Below are positions 1 through 8,138 of a stretch of 64,000 nt of DNA, in pieces. Numbering within the stretch: position 1 is the stretch's first letter; the number at the start of each line of letters is the position of its first letter. Both the position numbers and the translations under genes were made by a program. Origin of the DNA: Renibacterium salmoninarum ATCC 33209 (GTDB lineage Bacteria > Actinomycetota > Actinomycetes > Actinomycetales > Micrococcaceae); assembly GCF_000018885.1 (NCBI RefSeq), contig NC_010168.1, positions 2,356,001 through 2,420,000 of the forward strand, read 5' to 3'. The notes under the pieces are model-generated. The model worked only from the letters and a program-made list of their open reading frames with translations. It was not told the origin of the DNA and ran no database searches.

Positions 1-1
1 G

Positions 2-1264
2 TGGTTCTCACATTATCTTTTCGGCGTCGATAATGGGGTTGAGAAAAACTCAGAGGTAAGCATCCAGGATCAGAACAAAGACACCTGGAAGTATGTGTCA
101 TCCTGGCCACTCCCAGGAAGCAGCGTTACCGATTTGAACCTTCGTCCGGGTACCGCGGATAAACCTGGTTTGGTAGCCTTCAACCCCGCAGCGCTGCCTG
201 GCGCCCCGGTCGCAGGTTCAGATCCGATTCAGACCCTCACTGACGACGGCAAGACCTCACATCAAGATCTATCCGCTAATCAGTCAGATGGACGTTTGCT
301 TTATAGCTCGAACCCCGCCAAAGAAGACATCACACTCAGCGGCTTCGCCTCAGCCAAACTCAATCTGAGTTTCAGTACGCTGGCACCGAATTTGTCGCTG
401 CAATTAATTGATCGTGGCACGGACGGCAAAGCGAAGGTAGTGACGAGGGCGTGGCAGGATCCGCAGAATCGGGAATCGTTGACCAGTTCCACGGCCGTTA
501 CACCGGGGACCTTCTACGCCATGGAGCTGCCGTTCATCTCAACTCAGTATGTGCTTGCGAAGGATCACAAACTGGAGCTGATGGTCTACTCAACCGATGT
601 TGATGGCAAGAATTGCGCCACCTTGTGTGGGAAGGCTGGGACGAAGATCTCGATCGACCTCAGCAAGAGCAGCATTTCGGTGCCATTTGTTGGCGGTAAA
701 GTTCAAGCATTCAAGGCCTTTGGCTCCGAGGTACCGCCGCTCCCGGTCGTCACCCCGCCGGTCGTGGTGCCGCCGGTCGTGGTGCCGCCGGTCGTGGTGC
801 CGCCGGTAGACAAGCCGACGACGCCGACCGCCCCGGCAACTGTGCCGGTCGCAGGCCAAACTGGCAATACCGTCAGCGCACCCGCGACTGCACGCCCCGG
901 ACAGACTATTAATGTCACGGTGTCTGCTGCAGGGATTGGCCAAAAGCTCGACACCTGGTTGTTTAGCGATCCGTACTTCTTAGGCAGCAATACGCCGGCT
1001 GCGGACGGAAGTTACCAGGTAACAATCCCGGCTGAGGTTCCTGTTGGCCAGCACACCATCGGTGTTTATCTGCAGGACGGGATGCTATTTGGTTCTACCA
1101 CCCTGACCATCGGCACGGATACTGGTCAGGTCCTGGCCAACACCGGCGTCGATGGCGCTCCGAACATCCTGTTGGCTGGCGGAGCGGCCTTGGCGGTAGG
1201 CATCCTCATTCCTGTTCTTCGGGCTGCAGCGGAGACGTCAGCACTAATTCGCAAGCACCTCTGA
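2..1264 (+). CDS. Sortase-anchored Xaa-Pro dipeptidyl-peptidase-like surface protein, 3' part
   Basis: The frame is open from base 2 with no start, so the catalytic N-terminal part lies outside the window. The visible ~420 residues begin with a beta-sandwich resembling the C-terminal domain of Xaa-Pro dipeptidyl-peptidase/CocE (S15) hydrolases (SSWPLPGS, LRPGTAD, then YAMELPF and LELMVYSTD). A Pro-Val linker (three VVVPP units), a second beta-rich domain and a sorting signal follow. LANTG (bases 1133-1147) precedes a hydrophobic helix and a tail containing RKHL. LAxTG is the class E sortase motif of high-GC Gram-positives, so the protein is probably linked to peptidoglycan and faces outward. 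The peptidase assignment rests on the accessory domain only. Confidence 0.72.
   Translation, partial: WFSHYLFGVDNGVEKNSEVSIQDQNKDTWKYVSSWPLPGSSVTDLNLRPGTADKPGLVAFNPAALPGAPVAGSDPIQTLTDDGKTSHQDLSANQSDGRLLYSSNPAKEDITLSGFASAKLNLSFSTLAPNLSLQLIDRGTDGKAKVVTRAWQDPQNRESLTSSTAVTPGTFYAMELPFISTQYVLAKDHKLELMVYSTDVDGKNCATLCGKAGTKISIDLSKSSISVPFVGGKVQAFKAFGSEVPPLPVVTPPVVVPPVVVPPVVVPPVDKPTTPTAPATVPVAGQTGNTVSAPATARPGQTINVTVSAAGIGQKLDTWLFSDPYFLGSNTPAADGSYQVTIPAEVPVGQHTIGVYLQDGMLFGSTTLTIGTDTGQVLANTGVDGAPNILLAGGAALAVGILIPVLRAAAETSALIRKHL
761..805 (+). repeat. Three 15-bp tandem repeats encoding the Pro-Val linker
   Basis: Three consecutive perfect copies of a 15-base unit (gtcgtggtgccgccg) keep frame and encode VVVPP repeats. 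This is a typical wall-spanning linker in anchored surface proteins and is prone to copy-number change. Confidence 0.9.
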
Positions 1265-1271
1265 CTAGTAT

Positions 1272-1303
1272 TGGCCCGGTTCCTAAACTTAGGAACCGGG
1301 CCA
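1272..1303. terminator. Bidirectional hairpin terminator
   Basis: A perfect inverted repeat with arms of about 15 bases around tggcccggttcct and a 2-base loop. It lies between the convergent surface protein gene and flavoprotein pseudogene. There is no strong U tract, so termination is inferred from the stem and position. Confidence 0.75.
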
Positions 1304-1324
1304 CTACTGATTAACGCCTAAGCG

Positions 1325-3071
1325 TTATTCCACCAACTTTCCATCCACCGAATCATCAGCTGCGGCATAAGCCAAGTCCCAGAACGACTCAGGGGCTTCC
1401 TTCGCTGCTTCAAAACTCACGCCGCCACCCAGGCTCCAGACCATGTTCCCCCTCAGAGCGTCATCCTGCGCTGGGAAGTCCTCGCGGTTGTGGCAACTCC
1501 GCGTTTCGCGGCGTTCCAATGCGCATTCCAGCGTCGCGCGCGCGGCCAGGATTGAACCAAGCAAATCGAAGGCATGCGCTAGATCATCGAAACCAGCGAT
1601 ATCCGGGTACGCGGTCACCTTGGGCAGCCGAGCTTCCAGCTCCGCCAGTTTCGCCAGCCCGGCACGCAAACCAACTTCGCTGCGCACCACGCCAGCGTGC
1701 TCAGTCATCAAGTCTCGAATCGCCCGCTGCATCCTGCGCGGCGTCTCCTTACCCTCGCCAGCCAGCAGACCTTGCATTTCCGCTCGCGCCACAGCGACGG
1801 CGTCGGCGCTGCGAGCCACCGTGCCGCGAGCGCGCGAGTACTCAGCCACCTCTTCACCAACAATCCGGCCGTAAACCATCAGTTCAATCAGCGAGTTCCC
1901 ACCGAGCCGGTTAGCCCCGTGCAGGCCTCTGGACGCCTCGCCAATCGCATAAAGACCTTCGACGCCGGTCCCGTGATCTTCCGGTCGCACCCAGACTCCA
2001 CCCATTGAGTAGTGCGCGGTCGGGGCCACTTCAATGGGCGTCTCAGTGATGTCCAGCATCTGTAGATCAATCAAATCTCGGTAAAGCCGTGGCAGCTTAG
2101 AACGAATCTGCTCTTTAGGTAGATGCGATACATCTAAGACGCCGCCATTCTCCGAACCTCGGCCCTCGGCAATCTCGGTGTAGTTGGCCAGCGCAACCCG
2201 GTCACGGGTGGACAGCTCCATCCGCTCTGGATCGTAGCGATCCATTAATCGCTCCCCTTAGGGCATTGCGCAGGATGCCGCCCTCACCGCGCGCGGCCTC
2301 CGAAACCAGCGTGCCAGCGGCGTCCTCAGGCTCGATCAAACCCGAGGGATGGAATTGCACCAGCTCGGCGTCGCGAATCTTTCCCCCCGCGAGCGCGGCA
2401 AGCCGGAAAGAATCACCCGTGTTTTCGTCACGGCGCGAAGAGGTGTAGCGCCAGATCCGAGTGTGTCCACCGACAGCCAAGATCACCGCATCGGCGTGGA
2501 TCACCACGGGCGTACCATCCACAACGTCAAAGCCGTACGCACCGAAAACCACGCCATCGCTTGCCAGGATGCGCGTGATGTAGATGGTATCCACAATCTC
2601 AACACCAGCGGCTACTGCGTGGCTGACCAGGGTTCGCTGCATTTCCAGTCCGGTGTAGTCGCCCGTAAAACAGGTACGGCGGTAGGTGTGCGCGCCAAAG
2701 AATCGCTGGCTCAACCTGCCATAATCTTCGCGAGCAAATGGCATCCCCCACCGTTCCAGTTCTTCGATACCGCGAGCAGCATTGCGTGCCACAATTTCAA
2801 TAATTTCCGGATCCGCCAAGAAATAGGATTCGCGCAACGTATCTGCAGCGTGTTGTTGCCAGCTGTCTTCCGGGTCCATCGTGCCCAAAGCTGCGTTGAT
2901 TCCGCCCGCCGCCAGTGAGGTGTGCGCATCATGTTTCCGGCGGTTGCCGACGGCGAGCACTTGCACACCTCGCTCAGCCAATTCGATCGAAGCTCGAAGA
3001 CCGGCACCGCCGGTACCGATGACAAGAACATTGGTGGCTAGCTGACGTTCAGTGACACTCTGCGTATTCAT
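1325..3071 (-). pseudogene. Fumarate reductase/succinate dehydrogenase flavoprotein-type gene, frameshifted
   Basis: The two halves lie in different frames. The N-terminal half (~290 residues) has the FAD Rossmann motif GTGGAGLRASIELAERG, TSLAAGGINAALG and the QFHPSGL active-site segment. The C-terminal half has HYSMGGVWV and RLGGNSLIELMVYG. Removing one base around 2254-2260 restores ...LRNALGERLMDRYDPE..., so a single +1 insertion explains the break. The joined length (~580 residues) is normal for the SdhA/FrdA/NadB family. No iron-sulfur or membrane subunit is adjacent, so it may have been a soluble fumarate reductase-like or L-aspartate oxidase-like enzyme. It is transcribed divergently from a LysR-type gene that is also broken, which suggests the unit lost its role as a whole. 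Confidence 0.85.
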
Positions 3072-3147
3072 ATTTCCATGCTAGAAAGCGTTGCTTGATT
3101 ACTCCAATGAATTATTTGACTCTTGACGATGCGTTTATGCTATTGAT

Positions 3148-4081
3148 GTGAATCTGGAACAGCTCCAAAGTTTCGTCGCAGTCTCGCAAATCGGGCCTTT
3201 CACCCGTGCCGCAGAGCAGTTGCATCTCGCCCAACCTTCATTGAGCAGACAAATCGCCACGCTCGAACATGATCTTGGCGCGGAACTGTTCCACCGCGCC
3301 CGCGGCCACATTCGGCTCACTGACGCCGGCGAGAAATTGTTACCGTTGGCCCGCCGAATGCTGGCCGAATGCTGGCCGACGTGAAATGGCCGAGCTTTCT
3401 GGCTTACAACGGGGTCGTGTGCGGCTCGGTGCCACTCCTACACTGTGCATTAGCTTGGTCGCCGAGGTGCTCAGCGCTTTCCGCAACGCGCATCCGGGGA
3501 TTGAGCTACACATTATGGAGCGAGGATCGCGAAGTTTGATCCAAGAATTGAGCGACGGCGCCTTAGACCTGGCTATCATTACCGCCACGGACGGGCTGCG
3601 GGAAGCTGGCACAAGTTTGGCTCGCACCCCACTGCTGGCTGAAGAACTCGTGCTGGTCTCTTCGGCGGCGAATCCACCCGTCTCAGCTCAACAGGAAATC
3701 TCGTTGACAGAAGTGGCGAAAATGCCGCTGGTCACCTTTCACGAAAGCTACGATCTGCGCATCACCACCGACGCCGCCTTCCGGGTCGCCGGAGTTGAAC
3801 CGAACAGTGCCGTTGAAGGTGCGGAGATGGACGCGGTACTCAGGTTCGTCGAGCGCGGCATCGGCGTCGCCGTCGTTCCGGCTATGGTGCTGCTGGACCG
3901 GCCAACATTGAGGTCAGTCCGCCTACACAAACCTCAATTGACTCGCACCATCAGCTTGGCGCATCGAGTTGATGTAAACCCAACACCGGCGGCACAAGCG
4001 ATGCAAAACATGATCACCGCCGTCGCCGATGCGCTGAGCACCGGCGAAACCCCGCTTGCGCGCCTGGTGACCAGGGCCTAA
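3148..4081 (+). pseudogene. LysR-type transcriptional regulator, frameshifted
   Basis: Starts at GTG 3148 (MNLEQLQSFVAVSQIGPFTRAAEQLHLAQPS...). The first ~75 residues are a textbook LysR winged helix-turn-helix and then run into a stop at 3384. The effector-binding domain continues in another frame from RVRLGATPTLC to the end at 4081. The break lies at a perfect 11-base tandem duplication (3356-3377). Removing one copy does not by itself restore the frame, so a second small indel is probably present. Only 76 bases separate it from the divergent flavoprotein gene, the classic LysR-target arrangement. The protein is probably non-functional as a full-length regulator. Confidence 0.85.
3356..3377 (+). 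repeat. 11-bp perfect tandem duplication at the LysR break
   Basis: Two adjacent copies of gaatgctggcc, immediately before the point where the LysR frame is lost. It looks like a replication-slippage duplication. Confidence 0.85.
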
Positions 4082-4087
4082 CGAGGA

Positions 4088-4771
4088 TTACGGTGCCAAG
4101 CTGCGCAACGCAGCGTCATAGCGATCCAAAGCGATCTGCGCGATCACCCGACTTGGCAGAAGGGCAGGTGTAACCGTGTCAGCGCCAGCCTGCGCCAGCC
4201 GGTCATGAAAAAATCCTGGCGCCAACAGATACGAGGAGATCGTCACGTTAGCTTTCTTCCGCCGCATAATGTCGACGGCGGCCGGTACCAGAGGCTCGGC
4301 TCCCGCACCATATCCAGCCAAAACGGAATTTGGTACCAGCTGCGCAAGTTGCGCCACCATCACTTCGACGGCGGCCGCAGCCTCGGCCCGGGACGATCCT
4401 GCCGCTGCCAGCACCACACCCCAGTCGGGACCCAACTCCCCCAGACGATCTTTCAGCAGCTGGGCCAGACGTGGATCGGGGCCCAACGGCGCCGCTGCCA
4501 CCGTTAACTCACGAGCAGCCACCGCCTTGGCAATATCTACCTGCACGTGATACCCCACGGAGAGCAAAAGCGGAACAATGACGGCAGATGACCCGGCGGG
4601 CAACCCGGCCACAACATCAGGCAAAGCTGGTTGCTGCACGTCGACGTACGCCTCGCGCACCCCTAAACCAGGCCGTAATGCCGCAATTTGCGAGCGCAAT
4701 AAAGTAATCTCCGCCTGGCCGTCAAGATTGTCTGTGCCGTGCGAGCACGCAACGAGGATCGGCTGAGTCAT
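4088..4771 (-). CDS. Sirohydrochlorin chelatase-like protein (CbiX/SirB family)
   Basis: 227 residues starting at MTQPILVACSHGTDN. An upstream in-frame extension exists but looks unrelated. LVACSHGT carries the metal-binding His typical of CbiX/SirB chelatases, and a second related half follows (VVLAAAGSSRAEA ... GYGAGAEPLV). The family inserts Fe2+ or Co2+ into sirohydrochlorin for siroheme or cobalamin synthesis in the cytoplasm. The gene ends 7 bases from the LysR pseudogene (convergent) and is divergent from the TRIC channel gene, with 23 bases between them. No other siroheme gene is visible, so iron versus cobalt cannot be decided. Confidence 0.8.
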   Translation of the reverse strand: MTQPILVACSHGTDNLDGQAEITLLRSQIAALRPGLGVREAYVDVQQPALPDVVAGLPAGSSAVIVPLLLSVGYHVQVDIAKAVAARELTVAAAPLGPDPRLAQLLKDRLGELGPDWGVVLAAAGSSRAEAAAAVEVMVAQLAQLVPNSVLAGYGAGAEPLVPAAVDIMRRKKANVTISSYLLAPGFFHDRLAQAGADTVTPALLPSRVIAQIALDRYDAALRSLAP

Positions 4772-4794
4772 GCAAGGAAGTGTAATCTGCTCCG

Positions 4795-5421
4795 GTGAGC
4801 ATCGAAATTCTTCCGGACTTATTAGGCGTCTTTTTCTTTGCCGTCTCCGGTTCACTACTGGCTGGCAGAAAAGGCTTTGACCTCATTGGTTCGCTGCTGC
4901 TCGGTTCGCTCGTCGGCCTGGGTGGCGGCGTCGCCCGTGACTTGATCTTGGGCCAAAGCCCGGTCGCTTTTACTAATCCCGTGTACCTCATCCCGCCGGT
5001 ACTGGCGGCGCTCCTTGTTTACTTCCTCTACTCTTCGGCAGAAAAAATTGGCCGGCTACTCACTGTCTTCGATGCTGCCGGATTAGCGCTGTTCTGCATC
5101 ACTGGCAGCACAAAGGCCCTCGAGGCCGGGCTCAATCCAGTTGCCTCGGCGTTACTGGGCGTGACCAGCGCGGTCGGTGGTGGCTTGCTCCGCGACGTCG
5201 TCGCCAACGAAGTGCCTAGGCTGTTTAGCCCGCACGATATTTATGCAATTCCAGCTTTCCTTTGTGCAGCATTGACAACTCTCTGCTGGCTCAATGGCTT
5301 GCTGAACCTGGGCACCGGGGTGGCAATCGCCGTCGTCGTCTTTGTCTTCCGCCTTGTCGCCTGGCATTTTCGTTGGCATGCGCCGTTAGCGGCCTGGCGC
5401 TCCACTAGACTGGACAAGTGA
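4795..5421 (+). CDS. TRIC-type cation channel family membrane protein (UPF0126)
   Basis: 208 residues, GTG start. Two similar three-helix halves are visible, each with a Gly-rich GG(G/V)xxRD signature: GLGGGVARDLILG near residue 45 and AVGGGLLRDVVANEVP near residue 125. This matches the bacterial TRIC/YicG family of trimeric K+ channels. The length is normal and the frame intact. The stop overlaps the start of the following SUKH gene (GTGA), so the two are likely translationally coupled. Confidence 0.85.
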   Translation: MSIEILPDLLGVFFFAVSGSLLAGRKGFDLIGSLLLGSLVGLGGGVARDLILGQSPVAFTNPVYLIPPVLAALLVYFLYSSAEKIGRLLTVFDAAGLALFCITGSTKALEAGLNPVASALLGVTSAVGGGLLRDVVANEVPRLFSPHDIYAIPAFLCAALTTLCWLNGLLNLGTGVAIAVVVFVFRLVAWHFRWHAPLAAWRSTRLDK

Positions 5422-5828
5422 GCGAAATGTTCCTGCAGAAGTTCCGAGATGTCATTCCCAACCTAATAGGCGAGCCATGGCAGGAAGAGGACGGCCTGAC
5501 CGAGGCCGATCTGGCCGCCGATCTCGACGTCCAGATCCCCGTTGTGCTGCGCGAGTTCTACTTAGCGTTGGGCAATAGCGAGTTTATGGAAGCACACCAC
5601 TTCTTTTGGGACCCCGATGAGTTGGAGTTCGAAGACGGCTATTTGCTGTTCCTAGAAGACGAAGAGGAACTCTACACTTGGGGCTTTCGGGCCGATCAGC
5701 TCGACGTTCCAGACCCGCTGATTTGGCGACGCAGCAATGCTAAAGGTAACTGGGTCTGCGAAGAAGGAACCTTTAGCGAGTTTGTCTTCGACTACTTCGA
5801 ATGGGTCTTTAGCGACGAAGACGACTGA
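5418..5828 (+). CDS. SMI1/KNR4 (SUKH)-like small acidic protein
   Basis: 136 residues, GTG start overlapping the TRIC stop by 4 bases. It is strongly acidic, with IPVVLREFYLALGNS near the middle of the first half followed by an Asp/Glu-rich stretch, the usual SUKH look. SUKH proteins often act as immunity partners of polymorphic toxins, but many are stand-alone genes of unknown role. No toxin gene is adjacent, so immunity is only one possibility. Confidence 0.6.
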   Translation: MSEMFLQKFRDVIPNLIGEPWQEEDGLTEADLAADLDVQIPVVLREFYLALGNSEFMEAHHFFWDPDELEFEDGYLLFLEDEEELYTWGFRADQLDVPDPLIWRRSNAKGNWVCEEGTFSEFVFDYFEWVFSDEDD

Positions 5829-5933
5829 GTCGGCTCGGTCTTCATTGCTGGCATAGCCGCTATTCGGTTTCCGCTAAGCCACACGGTCAATCACCTAGGT
5901 GCTTGAGATCGCCGTCGAATACTCCACTAGCTA

Positions 5934-6019
5934 AACAGGATTGACCAGTTTTCAGCCGTCCAATGCCAAGCATCAGAGCAGCTCCTTCAATGTTAGAGCT
6001 AAAACTGGTCAAGCCTGTT
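5934..6019. repeat. Inverted repeat at the 3' end of DUF559 gene 1
   Basis: Left arm 5934-5952 and right arm 6001-6019 are inverted copies of 19 bases with one mismatch (core ttgaccagtttt / aaaactggtcaa), separated by 48 bases. The right arm covers the last codons and stop of the DUF559 gene. There is no U tract and the loop is long, so an ordinary terminator is a poor fit. Confidence 0.85.
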
Positions 6020-6845
6020 GCCATAGTTGGCGCCCCATTGTCAGCAACTTGGTGATTTGAGCCAGCATTTTTCCAGGGTTGTGCACGACGTCGTCGTAAT
6101 AGTAGCGCAAGACCAAGTACCCTCCCATGGCCGAGGCATTATCCCGGCGGCGGTCTTTCTTGATCTGCTGCGCCGCAAAATGCGTAGCACCGTCGAGTTC
6201 AATAATGAGGAATCCCTCCAGCAGGAAATCCACCTCGCCGACGCCGGGAAGCAGTACGTGCTGCTCAAAACGGATGCCCGCTCTGATAAAACTGGCTCTG
6301 GTCAATACCTCGAGAACTGAATCAGCACGGCCTCCGGCCAAATCAAGCACTCCTCTGGCCTTGGCGTTACGCCTGCCCGGCAGATTTACCCGGAGAAACT
6401 CGCGGTCGATGTCACCGCGCCCTACCGCAGACTGCACCATTACCAACGACTCAGCTTCGGGTAAGCACCGTAAAGCGTCTAAAAGAACGTCAGCCAATGA
6501 AGCCAAGGGCATCAAGGCTTGAGTTGGAATCCGAGTTGTCCGGTGAGCGACTACACCTTCTCGTGGCACTCCAGATTTGACTTGCAAATGAACTTTGCTG
6601 TGTTCGGTCAGTTGCCACAAGTTGTAATACGCGGCGGCAGAGACGCAGGTCAATCGACCCGCATGAAGCGATGCCAAAGCTACTGATGCATCGGCCGCCG
6701 GCAATTGGTAAATTCCAACCGCTGTACGTAGAACTAGGCCGCAACGAACCGATTGCTCAATCTCAGCTCGATTAAACCCCGCCGCCCGCAAAGCCTGATA
6801 CCGGGCTACGCCGCCTCTTCGAGCAAGAAATGGAACCATCGTCAT
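6009..6845 (-). CDS. AbiEi-like N-terminal domain plus DUF559 nuclease-fold protein (copy 1)
   Basis: 278 residues, intact. The N-terminal ~60 residues look like the winged-helix of AbiEi-type antitoxins (FLARRGGVARYQALRAAGF, then GIYQLP). The C-terminal third has the DUF559/Vsr-like PD-(D/E)XK pattern: GVGEVDFLLEGFLIIELDG, then KKDRRRDNA and YLVLRYYYDDV. The Asp of VDF and Glu of ELDG are the likely metal ligands. No AbiEii-type toxin is adjacent, so this is probably not a standard type IV toxin-antitoxin pair. It lies between two inverted repeats (5934-6019 and 6923-7004). A paralogue at 43357-44197 is arranged the same way. Function unknown. Confidence 0.75.
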   Translation of the reverse strand: MTMVPFLARRGGVARYQALRAAGFNRAEIEQSVRCGLVLRTAVGIYQLPAADASVALASLHAGRLTCVSAAAYYNLWQLTEHSKVHLQVKSGVPREGVVAHRTTRIPTQALMPLASLADVLLDALRCLPEAESLVMVQSAVGRGDIDREFLRVNLPGRRNAKARGVLDLAGGRADSVLEVLTRASFIRAGIRFEQHVLLPGVGEVDFLLEGFLIIELDGATHFAAQQIKKDRRRDNASAMGGYLVLRYYYDDVVHNPGKMLAQITKLLTMGRQLWQQA

Positions 6846-6922
6846 AGTTCAATCTGACGAGGCTTTCCATTTCGCGGATAGGCCTTGCGCCAGAATGTGG
6901 ATAACCTCGCCAGAGCTCGAAA

Positions 6923-7004
6923 CACAGTTCACCACTTTCTGGTTGAACCTTGGTCTTAGCCCTTGAATTCCAGGCAAACCACTTCCATAAAGTGGTGAAC
7001 GGTG
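6923..7004. repeat. Inverted repeat upstream of DUF559 gene 1
   Basis: Arms 6923-6942 and 6985-7004 are 20-base inverted copies with two mismatches (core gttcaccacttt / aaagtggtgaac), 42 bases apart. A further partial copy (gttcaccac, 7023-7031) overlaps the 3' end of the polyprenyl synthase gene. The right arm matches 18 of 20 bases at 25399-25418. Confidence 0.85.
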
Positions 7005-7010
7005 CCGCAG

Positions 7011-8138
7011 CTAGACTTCGCGGTTCACCACGGCTAAAGCAAAGTTGGCCAAAGCAGACTTCACCACGCCCTCCGGAAGCGGAGCAAGCGCAGCAACAGC
7101 CTCATCCGCCCACCTGCGCGCCACCACCCAAGACTCTTCGGTGACAGGATGCTCTCTGAGCGCAGTTACCGCGGCAGCCAAAGCCTCATCAGAGCTCAAA
7201 TCGCCGTCAACTAATTCCAAAACCGCTGCAGCAGAGGGATCGGTGCTAGCTGCCTTACGCAATAGCAGCACGGGCAGCGTTGGCACGCGTTCACGCAGAT
7301 CGGTTCCCGGTGCTTTGCCAGAGACCTGCTTGAGCCCGGTGACATCAATAACGTCGTCAGCCAGTTGGAAAGCGACGCCAACCTTCTCGCCGTATTCCAC
7401 TAAGACGTCTTGAATCGGCTCCGGCACCTCGGCAAAGATTGCGCCAAGCTGCCCAGAGGCGGAAACTAGCGAACCCGTTTTGTCTGAGACCACGGAAATA
7501 TAGTGGTCCACCGGATCCTCGTCGGGGCGTGGACCCACAGTTTCATGTAGCTGACCCAGGCAGAGCCGTTCAAAGGTCCGAGCCTGGATGCCTAGCGCTC
7601 GTGGGCCCAACTCAGAAACCAGAATCGATGCCCGGGCGAAAATCAGATCACCGGTGAGAATCGCAACCGAGTTGCCCCAAACTTCATGAGCGGTGGGCGC
7701 ACCTCTGCGGAATGGCGCCGAATCCATCACGTCATCGTGATACAAAGTGGCCAAATGAGTCAGTTCAACAACGACGGCGGCCCGGATGACTTCGGGGCGG
7801 CTGGAATCACCCAAGTGAGCAGCAAGTAGCACCAGCAGCGGTCGGATCCGTTTGCCACCGGCTTCGATGAGGTGCCGCGACGTCGCATCTGCCAAAGGAT
7901 CAGAGTTCGCGATTGCCTCGCGCAACTGCTTTTCTACCTTGGCTAAGTTGTTGTAAATTGCCGGACCCAGCTCGGGATCATCCGCAATTTCTGCGAAGGC
8001 GGCAGGCAGCTTAATGCCCATGGCAATGGCGCTCGTCGGCGGATCAATCTCCATGGAATCGGGCAGGCCATGGCCTGCATGGGTCCAGGTGGAATTGCCG
8101 GAGTTGCTTGGGGTGCCGGTGCTTGCAGTCTCGCTCAC
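7011..8138 (-). CDS. Polyprenyl diphosphate synthase (menaquinone side chain)
   Basis: 375 residues, GTG start overlapping the stop of menJ by 4 bases (GTGA). Class I trans-prenyltransferase motifs are present: GKRIRP near 95, first Asp-rich motif DDVMD at 135-139, GDLIFARA near 162 and second Asp-rich motif DDVID at 260-264. It condenses isopentenyl diphosphate onto an allylic primer. Position directly after menG and menJ points to the menaquinone side chain rather than carotenoids or undecaprenol. Chain length cannot be read with certainty. The first ~40 residues are a weakly conserved leader, so a downstream ATG start is possible. Confidence 0.88.
   Translation of the reverse strand: MSETASTGTPSNSGNSTWTHAGHGLPDSMEIDPPTSAIAMGIKLPAAFAEIADDPELGPAIYNNLAKVEKQLREAIANSDPLADATSRHLIEAGGKRIRPLLVLLAAHLGDSSRPEVIRAAVVVELTHLATLYHDDVMDSAPFRRGAPTAHEVWGNSVAILTGDLIFARASILVSELGPRALGIQARTFERLCLGQLHETVGPRPDEDPVDHYISVVSDKTGSLVSASGQLGAIFAEVPEPIQDVLVEYGEKVGVAFQLADDVIDVTGLKQVSGKAPGTDLRERVPTLPVLLLRKAASTDPSAAAVLELVDGDLSSDEALAAAVTALREHPVTEESWVVARRWADEAVAALAPLPEGVVKSALANFALAVVNREV

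Noticed and set aside
590..990. Open frames antisense to and overlapping the Pro-Val repeat of the surface protein
   Set aside because: They arise from the GC-rich 15-base repeat and low-complexity translation; no ribosome site or family resemblance.
4772..4855. N-terminal extension of the sirohydrochlorin chelatase
   Set aside because: It overlaps the divergent TRIC gene start and precedes a typical family start MTQPILVACSHGT.
5934..6019. Simple rho-independent terminator of DUF559 gene 1
   Set aside because: The 48-base loop and lack of a T run are atypical, and a comparable pair lies upstream of the gene.
6009..6845. Type IV toxin-antitoxin locus
   Set aside because: Only the AbiEi-like winged-helix is present; no AbiEii nucleotidyltransferase toxin gene is adjacent at either DUF559 locus.
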